This document shows, one piece after another, positions 40,480-49,229 of a stretch of 64,000 bases of DNA (position 1 is its first letter; every line of letters begins with the position of its first letter). The DNA comes from PSRF01 sp051000815 (lineage in GTDB: Bacteria; Acidobacteriota; Blastocatellia; Pyrinomonadales; Pyrinomonadaceae). The stretch covers positions 124,001 to 188,000 of the forward strand of contig JBPCNX010000037.1 of NCBI GenBank assembly GCA_051000815.1, read 5' to 3'. The notes beneath the pieces were generated by a model. It ran no database searches and was not told the DNA's origin. It saw only the letters and a list, made by a program, of their open reading frames with translations. The position numbers and the translations under genes are program-made.

Positions 40480-40878
40480 ATGATGCTGAAAACACATCTG
40501 TCGCTGTTAGTCGCCGTCGTGCTTTTGCTTGGTGCAGTTCCCCAGCAAGCCGTGGCAAGCCAAAGTGGTAGCCAGGTTCCAACTGTGGAAACTGTCAGGA
40601 GCAAGATTGCCAGGCTGGGGATTGGGGCCAAAGCGAAGGCCACGATCAAATTGAAGAACGGGACGAAGGTAAAAGGATACGTCGCGCAGGCCGGGGAGGA
40701 CGACTTTGTCATGCGCGATCGGAAGACTGACGCTCCCACCACGATCCGCTACTCAGACGTTTTGAAGGTTGAGGAAAACCGAGGTCACTCGACCGCGAGG
40801 AACATTGCCATCGGTGTAGCGGCTGGTGTCGGAGCTGTTCTCGCGGTCATCTTCATTACAATTTCCCATCTCGACTGA
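40480..40878 (+). CDS. secreted/membrane small-barrel protein of unknown function
   Basis: This is a 132-residue protein with an N-terminal signal peptide (MLKTHLSLLVAVVLLLGAVP, cleavage near AVAS-QSG). Next comes a short basic helix, then a compact segment KATIKLKNGTKVKGYVAQAG followed by DDFVMRDRKTDAPTTIRYSD. This has the strand pattern of an Sm/SH3-like barrel. A C-terminal membrane helix (NIAIGVAAGVGAVLAVIFIT) completes it. I have seen similar small proteins repeatedly in acidobacterial genomes, but no function is known. ATG 40480 or 40483; GAGG lies upstream. Confidence 0.75.
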   Translation: MMLKTHLSLLVAVVLLLGAVPQQAVASQSGSQVPTVETVRSKIARLGIGAKAKATIKLKNGTKVKGYVAQAGEDDFVMRDRKTDAPTTIRYSDVLKVEENRGHSTARNIAIGVAAGVGAVLAVIFITISHLD

Positions 40879-41036
40879 TATCCGCCGCCAACGGCGTAAG
40901 AGGAGTAGTCTTCAGGGAAGCGCGCTTAGTGTCGTTTCGTGTGTCTTCGTGGATCGTATCTATCTCACAGGTGGCTGCTCTCGATATCACGGCCCAGTGA
41001 GCCGCGAATCCGCTCACAGAAAGTACAAGCCACAGA

Positions 41037-41103
41037 TTTACACGGATTACACTGATAGACTTTAAGTTCTACTCCGTGCATATCCGTGTTCATCTGTGGC
41101 TAA
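41037..41103. repeat. inverted repeat of the TAGCCACAGAT word family
   Basis: GCCACAGATTTACACGGATT (from 41038) pairs with ATCCGTGTTCATCTGTGGC (41082-41100). The outer arms at 8669/8983 use the same word. It lies in the 426-base gap between the small barrel protein and the next gene. Confidence 0.75.
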
Positions 41104-41246
41104 TTTCTCAGGCTGGATCGCATGGGGCACGAGGGCACAGGACGATCCACGAAATAACACGAACTGTTGCTGGGAAGCTCGGGGATAGACGGCTGATTTG
41201 CGTTTGCTGATTGGTCGGTAACGAGCAATCACCGGGAGGGTCACTT

Positions 41247-41306
41247 GGAAATTGGCAATTGGCAATTGCCAATCGGCAATGTGATCTGCCAATCGGCAAT
41301 GTGATC
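41247..41306. repeat. tandem 20-bp direct repeat and CAATTGGC palindromes
   Basis: TGCCAATCGGCAATGTGATC occurs twice, head to tail and without mismatch, at 41267-41286 and 41287-41306. It is preceded by the self-complementary GGCAATTGGCAATTGCC. The second copy reaches the stop codon of the next gene. Confidence 0.9.
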
Positions 41307-41532
41307 AGTCGCGATGCTCAGTCACCTGCGTCCGACTGTCGGCGTACTTGTCGCGATATTCGGTGCCATCTTCAGTAACGATACCCCGAAAGAGCATTGC
41401 TTCGTCCGCCTCGCCAAAAGTCTCACGCAGTTCCGCCTGCACCTGATTCCAACTCAAGCTGCTTGTAAGGATCTTGTCCGGGCGCTTTACCAGATAGTGT
41501 TTCACGTCTCGGCTGACTTTTTGTCGACTCAT
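41305..41532 (-). CDS. small unknown protein
   Basis: This is a 75-residue hydrophilic protein (MSRQKVSRDVKHYLVKRPDK ... ADSRTQVTEHRD) with a mixed helix/strand look and no Cys or membrane helix. It has a GGGA nine bases before the ATG. The composition is protein-like and no better frame exists, but I do not recognise the family. Its stop touches the tandem 20-bp repeat. Support is moderate. Confidence 0.5.
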   Translation of the reverse strand: MSRQKVSRDVKHYLVKRPDKILTSSLSWNQVQAELRETFGEADEAMLFRGIVTEDGTEYRDKYADSRTQVTEHRD

Positions 41533-41958
41533 TGTAGTGTTCCCGCTTCGACAACGACCCTACGCTAAAGGGTGCCATACGTCAAAGCAGGAACCAAGTC
41601 AGAACGGGTGTTGTTTGGAAAGGAATTGGCAAGAAACTCAATTACAGAACCGGAGCGGTAGCGACCGGATCCAATCATTCAACCGTAATCGTTCTTCTGG
41701 TTGGGGAAAGGTGTGCAAGCGAGAGATCCGCAAGTGATCTGGCTAAGAAAAGAATAGAACCTCAATTCGAAACCCTTCATGCCGACCTGCGCTTTCAGGC
41801 GCTTTTCCAACGGATGGAGAATCGGACTAACGCGAGTGGGAATGAGTGAGGAGTTTGATGATGACTCTCTACCGGGCACACAATAGGGTTGGTCTTGGAG
41901 TTTCCGGGCTGAGTTTGAGGTTACGACGTTGACCTGCGTCAGAAGTCGTCACTCTTGG
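41533..41958. other. spacer without recognised gene
   Basis: This is 426 bases between two minus-strand genes. ORFs are under 70 codons and not protein-like. I see no word-repeat hairpin here, unlike other long spacers of the window. The base composition is mixed and approaches that of the adjacent low-GC PIN gene. It may be a remnant or boundary of the segment that brought that gene in. Confidence 0.4.
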
Positions 41959-44139
41959 TTATTCGCTCTGAGAGTCTTCAGGATCTGAAGGGGATATTCT
42001 AGGGTGATTTAGGTCGGATTGGTATAACGGACTGAGATATTTGCCAAGGAGGCGCTTCGCTATTTTGTCTTTGAGGCGCGATCTCCATCTCCACGGTTCG
42101 AGCTTAATGCCCAACAACAGAAGGGCGACGTACAAGCCTATAGACAACAACCAAGCAAATGGCTCAATCCAGCCCCAATTGTCGAATACCGGTTCAAGCA
42201 GATTGTAAACCGCGGCAGCTACCAAGAGGACAGGTAGAATTGTTCCCAAATTGATCATGATGCTCGCGTTGCTCAGCGCCCTACTTTTCTGAATGGTTTC
42301 GAAATTTGCAAACTTGCCTTCCTGAATGTCCGCTCGCTGCTTCTGAGCTCGGAGTTCAAGCTGCAAGTCTTTGAGCGATGTTTCTAGTGCACCAAGCTTG
42401 TCTCCAGCTGCCAAGGAGATGGCGTCCTTTTCACGCTCAATTGCCTGCCTTTGATTTTCAGAAACAGATAGCTCTAAAGATAACTTTAGATTCACCTCGA
42501 CGAAGGCGTCCTTAACCAATTGGATCTGCTTAGACTCGTCTTTCTCGACCTTAATTCTTTCTCGGAGAGCCTGATTCAGTATGATATTTCCAATCGTTTC
42601 TCGTGGAACGCTTTCAATATCTTCGTACCGAGCCATGGTCTGAAGAATTTTTATTGTCACTTTCTCTGCATCCAAATCGAATTCTCTGAAAAGGAATGGC
42701 AACTGAAATCCCGTGATTAGCGCCTTTTCAAACTCAGCACTTCTGGGAACCCAAAACTGCAACATTTGAACCAGTCCAGAAGGATGAAGACAAACTGGCA
42801 TTCGGAACGTCCCCTGACCTTGCTTATATTCATCGAATCCCAACAGTCTGTAATCTATAGTCACTATCCATTGCTCTGCCTCAAACGGAGCTTCTAAGGG
42901 AGTTCTTCTGAGATCCCCAACGAAATGCCATAGAATTATGTCATGCTCTATCTTGTCGTATCCCTTTGCTCGATTGCCATACTTCCTTTGTTCGAAGTTC
43001 TCAGTCAGAAGAATATCGTCGACTATGTCTTGCCGTGTAGAGTAAGAGCCCAGTCGCGGATCATTGTAAAGCTCAACGTTATGAGCCCGGAGAATCGCCA
43101 ACAGGTTATTTAGAAACGGACCAAAATATTCTTCCGTCGTCAATGCTCGTCCCGCTTTAAGAGACGCCTCAGCAAACTTGCGACTGGCTCCGCTCAATTC
43201 TTCCAGCTCTGCTGCAACGCTCGCAATATTAGTTGAGAGTTTGACGCTCGCAAGGTCCAACTTCTTAAGGTCTAAACTTCGTTTCGTCTCCCCGACGGTG
43301 ATGGGTAGGACATAGAATTGAATCCCAACTTTTTCGGATAGTTGCTTGACAACTCTTAGCAAAGATTGAACGGCTTCGTTCGAAGGATTGTTGTGAAAGC
43401 CCAGTATGGAGAAAATTATATTGGTGTCCAGAAACAATTTAAGAACGTGCCCTGTTTCAGTAATCTTACGAAGGGCTTCAATCGCCTCCTGACTCATGTT
43501 CCCCGCTTCCAAGAAAAAGTAGGTATTTAAATTCTTAAGAACGTAAGAGCGCACAGGCAGATGCTGGGGGTTGAGAAATTCTACGACTGTTATCCTCATT
43601 GAATCTTGTATATCCGATGAGAATTTTTCTAAAAATGAAGAGAAGGTTGCGGTTTCCTCAATCCTATGCCTCGTTCCAGAAATCAACTCGAAGGTTTTCG
43701 CTCCCATCTCACGAATTAGCGGAAGTAAGAGATTTTCATTGAAAGCATTCCAGGTGTTCTCAAAGACCAACTCGGGACAATGAGTCTTAAGCAGATGCTC
43801 AAAGATTCGCTTTACTTCAATATCTTCGGCCTCGGCCTCTTTCAATCTAATCTGAAGTTGCTTAAGCTCACTCTCACCAATCTTCAAGGCATAAGTTGGC
43901 ATAACCACAAGGGTGCCAGCCGAAGTCAGGATTCGGAGATGTTCATCTATTGCCGCAGAACTAAGCTTTATGGCGTATTGTTCTTTAAGAATGCGAGAAA
44001 TGGCCTCAGGTAAGAGACTGCCGCTCAGCCAAACAATCGAAACGATCAGCTGTCTAATTCCCCTTTCCCACCAGCCAGCTTCATTGAGGTGTACGTGGTG
44101 AATGAGTGAGGTTAATTCGTGAGGCAAGGCTTGGGACAT
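41959..44139 (-). CDS. membrane-anchored PIN-domain nuclease-like protein
   Basis: This is a 726-residue protein from ATG 44139, one base after the nrdJ stop. The N-terminal 90 residues look like a winged-helix/HTH domain (EAISRILKEQYAIKLSSAAI). At about 235-435 a PIN-type nuclease core is visible. The first Asp is in KLFLDTNIIFSILGF (about 238), Glu in ITVGETKRS (about 284), Asp in EHDIILWHFV (about 400) and Asp in WIVTIDYRLLGFD (about 429), the four acidic positions of the family. A 100-residue insertion lies between the second and third. A coiled coil (about 530-620) and two membrane helices (about 626-647, 658-677) follow. Base and codon use are clearly more AT-rich than the neighbours, suggesting horizontal transfer. 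The function could be RNA cleavage in a defence or stress response (inference). Confidence 0.78.
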   Translation of the reverse strand: MSQALPHELTSLIHHVHLNEAGWWERGIRQLIVSIVWLSGSLLPEAISRILKEQYAIKLSSAAIDEHLRILTSAGTLVVMPTYALKIGESELKQLQIRLKEAEAEDIEVKRIFEHLLKTHCPELVFENTWNAFNENLLLPLIREMGAKTFELISGTRHRIEETATFSSFLEKFSSDIQDSMRITVVEFLNPQHLPVRSYVLKNLNTYFFLEAGNMSQEAIEALRKITETGHVLKLFLDTNIIFSILGFHNNPSNEAVQSLLRVVKQLSEKVGIQFYVLPITVGETKRSLDLKKLDLASVKLSTNIASVAAELEELSGASRKFAEASLKAGRALTTEEYFGPFLNNLLAILRAHNVELYNDPRLGSYSTRQDIVDDILLTENFEQRKYGNRAKGYDKIEHDIILWHFVGDLRRTPLEAPFEAEQWIVTIDYRLLGFDEYKQGQGTFRMPVCLHPSGLVQMLQFWVPRSAEFEKALITGFQLPFLFREFDLDAEKVTIKILQTMARYEDIESVPRETIGNIILNQALRERIKVEKDESKQIQLVKDAFVEVNLKLSLELSVSENQRQAIEREKDAISLAAGDKLGALETSLKDLQLELRAQKQRADIQEGKFANFETIQKSRALSNASIMINLGTILPVLLVAAAVYNLLEPVFDNWGWIEPFAWLLSIGLYVALLLLGIKLEPWRWRSRLKDKIAKRLLGKYLSPLYQSDLNHPRISPSDPEDSQSE

Positions 44140-44140
44140 G

Positions 44141-46831
44141 TTACTTACACTTGCTGTAGCCACAATCCCGACAGAAATCACACCCACTCGAGTGCTCGAG
44201 CTGGCCTTTGCACTCGGGACAGATGCCGATCATTGTGGACATGATCGCGCCTGTCACGCCGGTGATGCCGGGTGAAGTGGTGCCGGTGGCCTGAGCAGCA
44301 TTAGCACCTGCATTCGAGCTTCCACTCAACGGGATCTGCGCTCCGGAGTGTTGCTGTTTAGCAAGAGCGCGAGCGGAATCCGGTAAATCGGTGAGACGCC
44401 GGTTCGTGATCATAATGCATTCGGCAACTGCCTGTTCCGGTGAAGTCAGCAGACGCTCGTTGAACCAGACTGCGTGCGTGCCGGTCACCTTGTTGAGACT
44501 GTAAGCCACCTCCGCGGCGTCGAAGCCACCACGCAGCATCTTCGACGCCAGCAGACCCACGCCCCCACTAATTGGACCGGTGGCAAAAACTTCCTGAATC
44601 ATCTGGCTATCGTGATTGACGGTGACGTAGAGATTCTGACCGTCAAACGGAATCTGCCAGGTCGCGCCCCTGAGTTCGCGCGGTCGCTCGATGCGTATCG
44701 CTGTTAACGTGGCCTCAGCATCAGCTTGTTCTCGAATCACCTGCCCGGCTTCAGCACGAGTCAATCCCTCCGTTTCCGGATCCATCGGCACGACATGCGC
44801 CGCGTCGGAATGACTGGCCGGCGGATCATCAAGCACCTCCACACCCGCCTCCGGGTTGCAGGCTGTTTCACCTTTTGTTTCCGTATCCGACGCCTTCATC
44901 GAATTCAGCACCTGGTTATCGCGTGAACCGTCACGATAGTAACTGACCGCCTTGCAACCAAGCTGACGACCCAGGCGATAAAGGCGATCGACGGACTCAA
45001 CGCTGTCGTTAATGGCGCCATTGCAGGTCTTCGATACGCTGTTGTCCACATTGCGCTGCGCCGCCGCGAGCACATGAATGTGCTGCTCGGCACTGATGTT
45101 CATTGCCGAAATGAAATACTGCGGCAGGTCGCTCTCATGCTCGCTGACGTGAGTCGCCGCAGCGTCAATCGATTCCTGATCGGTTTGATCAACGTCGATG
45201 CCCAGTGCCTGCGCCGCGAGTGTGTGGACGTAAGTGCGAGTGCCGAGCGTGTCCTTACGAACATAAGCCCAGGAAAAGTTGGGCTCGATGCCAGAGGACG
45301 TTTCAGCTACGAGGGAGATTGTTCCAGTCGGAGCGATCGTCGTCACTTCATAGTTGCGTGGCGTTAGTGGAACATCCCGCGAAATACCAACCTGGTTGTA
45401 AAGGAACTCTTCATAAGCTTCGCGGTTTGGTTCAAACTCCGGAAACGTCCCCTTTTCCGCGCCAATCTTCAGACTGGCATTCCAGGCTTCGCGTCTGATG
45501 AAGCCCATCATCTCGTCCATCAAATCAATGGACGCCGGCGAACCGTAGGTGACCTTCAGATCAAGGCAGAGATCAGCGAAACCCATGATTCCCAGGCCCA
45601 CGGGACGCGTGCGCGTAACAACATCATTGATTTCGGGGAGAGGCCAGGCGCAGGTGTCGATCACATTGTCGAGGAAACGCGTGCAGAGATGCGTCACATC
45701 GCGCAGCCGATCCCAATTGATTCTCGTTTCCGGGTCGTAAAACTTCGCCAGGTCAATCGAGCCGAGATTGCACGAGTTTGAGAAGTGAAGGAACTGCTCG
45801 CCGCAGGGATTGCAGGAATAAATCGGCCCCATCGACTTCTCCATATGATTGTGACGATTCACTTCGTCGATGAAGGCGATTCCGGGCTCGGCATATTTAT
45901 GAGCGCTGGCGACGATACGATTCCAGATGTCGGGCGCGTAGACCATACCCGGGCGCGGTGGTTCCTCAACTGTGCAATTGGAAAGATCAGCATTGATGAA
46001 CGATTGCTTGTCCGGGAACGTGACCGTCGAACCATCCGGCCGGCGATAGACAAGGTAATCACCATCGCGTACTGGATCGTAAATCGGATCCGTCCACGAC
46101 TCGCCGTCAAACTCGAGTTGAAACCATTCATTGTCATCGACGGCCCTGAGGAACTTGTCCGTCACGTTTACCGAGATATTGAAATTCGTGAGTGAGTGCT
46201 GGTCATTCTTCGCATGAATAAACCGCAGCACGTCGGGATGCGTGACACGCATCATTCCCATGTTCGCGCCGCGACGCACACCACCCTGCTTCACAACATC
46301 TGTTACCTGATTGACGATGTTCATGAACGAAACCGGACCTGAAGCTACGCCACGTGTAGAACCAACAAGTGCGCCGTGAGGTCTTAAGAATTCATACGTC
46401 ATTCCCGTGCCGCCACCAGTCTGATGAATTGTAGCCGCGGCCTTCGCGTGTTCCATGATTCCCGTAATTGAATCCGGAACATCGAGCACGAAACAGGCTG
46501 CAAGTTGTCCATTTGTTTTTCCGGCGTTCACAAGGCAGGGAGTGTTGGGAACAAACTCCCGCGCGAGCATAACGTCGCTCATGGTCGCAAAAAACTCATC
46601 GCGCTTTTGCGAGTCCTTTTCCGCAGCCGATACATGACCCACCACACGGCGAACGATATCCGGCCACTCCTCGAGCGCGCGGCCCTTCGCGTCCTTCAAT
46701 GAGTAACGCTTGCTGATCACACGCTTGGCGTTGAATCCGAGAGGCTGAGTTTTGCGGCGTGTGGCCGGGGTTCCAGGTGTTCCTGAAGATACGTCTGCGG
46801 CGGGGGTATTCTTACCAATAGCTGCGCTCAT
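44141..46831 (-). CDS. nrdJ: adenosylcobalamin-dependent (class II) ribonucleotide reductase
   Basis: This is an 896-residue class II reductase that makes deoxyribonucleotides using coenzyme B12. The first active-site Cys is in GQLAACFVLDVPD, the loop GGGTGMTYEFLRP and QGGVRRGANMGMM form the substrate and cofactor regions, NPCGEQFLHFSNSCNLGSID carries the radical Cys, and the APTGTISLVAETSSGIEPNF block is intact. The C-terminus ends with paired cysteines (CPECKGQLE ... CDFCRDCGYSKC), the redox and zinc tail of this subgroup. Upstream is a TATAAT-like box with a leader of about 75 bases. No cobalamin riboswitch was recognised. Confidence 0.96.
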   Translation of the reverse strand: MSAAIGKNTPAADVSSGTPGTPATRRKTQPLGFNAKRVISKRYSLKDAKGRALEEWPDIVRRVVGHVSAAEKDSQKRDEFFATMSDVMLAREFVPNTPCLVNAGKTNGQLAACFVLDVPDSITGIMEHAKAAATIHQTGGGTGMTYEFLRPHGALVGSTRGVASGPVSFMNIVNQVTDVVKQGGVRRGANMGMMRVTHPDVLRFIHAKNDQHSLTNFNISVNVTDKFLRAVDDNEWFQLEFDGESWTDPIYDPVRDGDYLVYRRPDGSTVTFPDKQSFINADLSNCTVEEPPRPGMVYAPDIWNRIVASAHKYAEPGIAFIDEVNRHNHMEKSMGPIYSCNPCGEQFLHFSNSCNLGSIDLAKFYDPETRINWDRLRDVTHLCTRFLDNVIDTCAWPLPEINDVVTRTRPVGLGIMGFADLCLDLKVTYGSPASIDLMDEMMGFIRREAWNASLKIGAEKGTFPEFEPNREAYEEFLYNQVGISRDVPLTPRNYEVTTIAPTGTISLVAETSSGIEPNFSWAYVRKDTLGTRTYVHTLAAQALGIDVDQTDQESIDAAATHVSEHESDLPQYFISAMNISAEQHIHVLAAAQRNVDNSVSKTCNGAINDSVESVDRLYRLGRQLGCKAVSYYRDGSRDNQVLNSMKASDTETKGETACNPEAGVEVLDDPPASHSDAAHVVPMDPETEGLTRAEAGQVIREQADAEATLTAIRIERPRELRGATWQIPFDGQNLYVTVNHDSQMIQEVFATGPISGGVGLLASKMLRGGFDAAEVAYSLNKVTGTHAVWFNERLLTSPEQAVAECIMITNRRLTDLPDSARALAKQQHSGAQIPLSGSSNAGANAAQATGTTSPGITGVTGAIMSTMIGICPECKGQLEHSSGCDFCRDCGYSKCK

Positions 46832-46907
46832 CGTTATTCTGCCTTTCCCCGTGCTAGGGAGACACGAGGTCGTTTTCGGGAGTTTTCAAAGACGGTCCTC
46901 CGGCTAC

Positions 46908-46913
46908 ATTATA
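46908..46913 (-). promoter_or_regulatory. possible -10 box of nrdJ
   Basis: TATAAT on the minus strand lies 77 bases before the nrdJ ATG. The -35 region is poor. The remaining spacer up to 47373 holds a TTTTTTCGCTTCGAAAAAA hairpin near 46965 and a TTGTCGCA/TGCGACAA stem at 47315-47337, but no gene. Confidence 0.4.
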
Positions 46914-47373
46914 GTAGACGCGGCTGACTTAATCATGTGTAGCGGATACTTCGGTTGGCTTTTTTCGAAGCGAAAAAACTTAGGTGGAGAGCAACTCAGG
47001 GGGCCGACTGCTGCTCCAGGAAAATCCGCCTCGTCTCAAGCGGAGCGGAATATACTCCTTTGATTCCGCGATGTCAATATCTTGTGGTCATCTTTTTTTT
47101 CAATGCATTATAGTGTGTAAACTGAGACTCTACGTTAAGTTCTAAACTACTGATAAGCGGTCGCTTCGAGCAGTTTTTCCACCCCTGTTTCGGCTGATTC
47201 GCGCCGATTCGATCTCCCCTGCGCCCCGGTTAACAGGCAAATTTCTTTTGGATTTTTTGAGGTGAATCAGCGAACGCTTTTTCACGTGATGGTGAAACAG
47301 ATCGGAAGTTGTTTTTGTCGCAAACAAAATGCGACAACCAGGACCAAAAACAGCTGCGAGAAGGTTTGGAGTC

Positions 47374-48213
47374 CTATTTGGAAGGCGAGGTACTGGAGAG
47401 CAGGAGATCGTAATTGCCGATGTCGCGGTTGTGGCTATCGAGCGCAGCAAAAGTGTCTGAGGTTTCCTCGAGCATCTGCTTCGTCATTGCAATTGAGTCA
47501 CTGAGCTGTTCAAAGTCGAGCGCGGAGACTCTCTCCGGCGTCGGGAGTGTCACTACTTGATCATTAACAAGCCCGAAGAAATTTTCGATTGACTGCAATT
47601 GCCCTTCTACGAGCTTTACGGAGCGCTCAATGTCCTTGAAGGCGGCGACCCGGCGTCGCAGAATTTCAACATTGGATTGTTGAATGCGTCTCTCACGATC
47701 ATCACGAGAATTCTCGACTGCGCGCTCAGCCTGGACGAGTTGGTTCTGCACCGCCTGACGATTGATGGATCTGAGATGGTGTTTCCGGCGCCGGTAAACA
47801 TCCAGCAGGTCTACAAAGTCTTCCCAACGCTGATCCAAACTTTCCAGGTTATGGGGAATTTGCTTCGAACCCGTGAATTTCTGGTAGTTGGAGTAAATCT
47901 GGTTCTTCATCCAGCGCAGATATTCTACAGCCTCACGTTCGCGAGGATCGAACCCTTTTATTTGCGTTTCGCGCTGCTGCTCGCGCAGCTTGTGCAACCG
48001 CTGCTTCTCGCGTCGATCAACCAGGCGTCGATAGAATGAACTTGCCGGCACGGTAGCTAGATAGAGAGTTTCAGTGGCTAAGGCCGCAGCGAGGGGGGTC
48101 ACATCCTGAAAAAAGGCGGCTGCGGCGCCGAAAGTTATAATGCCCCAAAAGTTGAGAGGCTCTTTGAAAGCCTCTTTTATATACCGCAGATCAAACTTCG
48201 AAAACTCAGCCAT
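47374..48213 (-). CDS. membrane coiled-coil protein, pspA partner
   Basis: This is a 279-residue protein. Two close hydrophobic stretches (FWGIITFGAAAAFFQDVTPL and AAALATETLYLATVP, about 22-55) anchor it. The rest is a long charged helical region (RREKQRLHKLREQQRETQIK, ERAVENSRDDRERRIQQSNV) predicted as coiled coil. I do not know the family name. It starts 47 bases after pspA on the same strand, so it probably works with PspA in membrane stress or membrane remodelling (inference). No catalytic motif is visible. Confidence 0.75.
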   Translation of the reverse strand: MAEFSKFDLRYIKEAFKEPLNFWGIITFGAAAAFFQDVTPLAAALATETLYLATVPASSFYRRLVDRREKQRLHKLREQQRETQIKGFDPREREAVEYLRWMKNQIYSNYQKFTGSKQIPHNLESLDQRWEDFVDLLDVYRRRKHHLRSINRQAVQNQLVQAERAVENSRDDRERRIQQSNVEILRRRVAAFKDIERSVKLVEGQLQSIENFFGLVNDQVVTLPTPERVSALDFEQLSDSIAMTKQMLEETSDTFAALDSHNRDIGNYDLLLSSTSPSK

Positions 48214-48260
48214 AAACTTGATGAATTACGAGGGACCATTTTCCGGATCCACCTGACGAA

Positions 48261-49022
48261 TCAATTTCCCCGGTTGCTCTGGCCAACGGTGTCGTTGGCG
48301 GCGCTTTCGCCCTCTGCGGGCAAGACTTGCTGCTCGCCGGATGTAGACGCAGGCAAAAGCCCCATATCGCGTTTGTAGGCGAGTAATTTGTCCTGGAGCT
48401 GCATGTCCATCGCCTCGCGTTCAATATCCTGCATCTGGTTGTCAACGGAAGCAGCACCCAATTGCATTTTGGCCTCGGCGGCGGCGGCGCGGCGGTCGAT
48501 CTTGTCGCGCATTTCGTTGAACGTCGAAGCATCGTCGCCTATCTGGAACGACTCCATCGTTTGCGCGAGTTGTTCCTGCAACTTTGCCTGCTTCGACTGG
48601 TTGATGAGCTGCATCGCTTCCGCGGTGCGCCGCTGCATCTGCAGAACATAGTTGTCGCGCGCCTTCAGAGCTTGTTTGGATGCGAGCGTTGCATGCTCGA
48701 GTTGCTGTGACGTTTTTTGCAAGTCCATCTGCGCTTGCTGTAACTGGCCGATGTACGCAGTCGCAATATCGTCACGATTCATCTTTACTGAGGCCCTGAT
48801 TTTAGAATCCAAATCAACTACCTGAGTCTCGAGTCGTTCTTTGCTCTTGCCCAGCAGCTTTTCCGTGGCCATGACCTGCGCCACGGAGTTATTCAGCTCC
48901 GGAACGCGATCGCGCATGTCTCTAATTGTTTGCTGAAGTACGAGCTCGGGATTTTCAGTTGCCTCTATAAGCCCGCCGAATAACGCGCGCATCGAGCGCT
49001 TAACTCTGCTCCACAGTCCCAT
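48261..49022 (-). CDS. pspA: PspA/IM30 family protein
   Basis: This is a 253-residue ESCRT-III-like membrane-remodelling protein. The N-terminal amphipathic helix MGLWSRVKRSMRALFGGLIE and the block ATENPELVLQQTIRDMRDRV are the family start. It continues as a long coiled coil (VMATEKLLGKSKERLETQVV, YVLQMQRRTAEAMQLINQSK). The Asp/Gly-rich C-terminal tail is variable. The ribosome site GGAGGATGAG precedes ATG 49022. No PspF or PspBC is nearby. A membrane coiled-coil gene follows in the same operon. Confidence 0.88.
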   Translation of the reverse strand: MGLWSRVKRSMRALFGGLIEATENPELVLQQTIRDMRDRVPELNNSVAQVMATEKLLGKSKERLETQVVDLDSKIRASVKMNRDDIATAYIGQLQQAQMDLQKTSQQLEHATLASKQALKARDNYVLQMQRRTAEAMQLINQSKQAKLQEQLAQTMESFQIGDDASTFNEMRDKIDRRAAAAEAKMQLGAASVDNQMQDIEREAMDMQLQDKLLAYKRDMGLLPASTSGEQQVLPAEGESAANDTVGQSNRGN

Positions 49023-49229
49023 TTTTTAACTCATCCTCCAGCAATCAGATCTACAATCGTGGACTTCGGCAAGACCTTGCCGAAAACTTCTGCCCGTCCG
49101 CATATGTCAGTACGATAGCTGCCTCGATGGGGTTCAAAATACCATTTCAAACGGAGTCGGAGTATAGCAGTAGTTCCCCACTTGCTCCAGAAAACGCAGT
49201 CAAATCGCCCTCCTAAACTCTCAGGGCCC

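Noticed and set aside
46752..47063. Plus-strand ORF covering the nrdJ leader
   Set aside because: It overlaps the nrdJ start region and the promoter-like box, and its translation is not protein-like.
47315..47337. TTGTCGCA/TGCGACAA stem as terminator of the pspA partner gene
   Set aside because: No T run follows the stem on the minus strand, so it is not listed as a terminator.
46832..47373. Cobalamin riboswitch before nrdJ
   Set aside because: I looked for the conserved B12-box type elements and did not find them; only short stems and an A/T-rich box are there.
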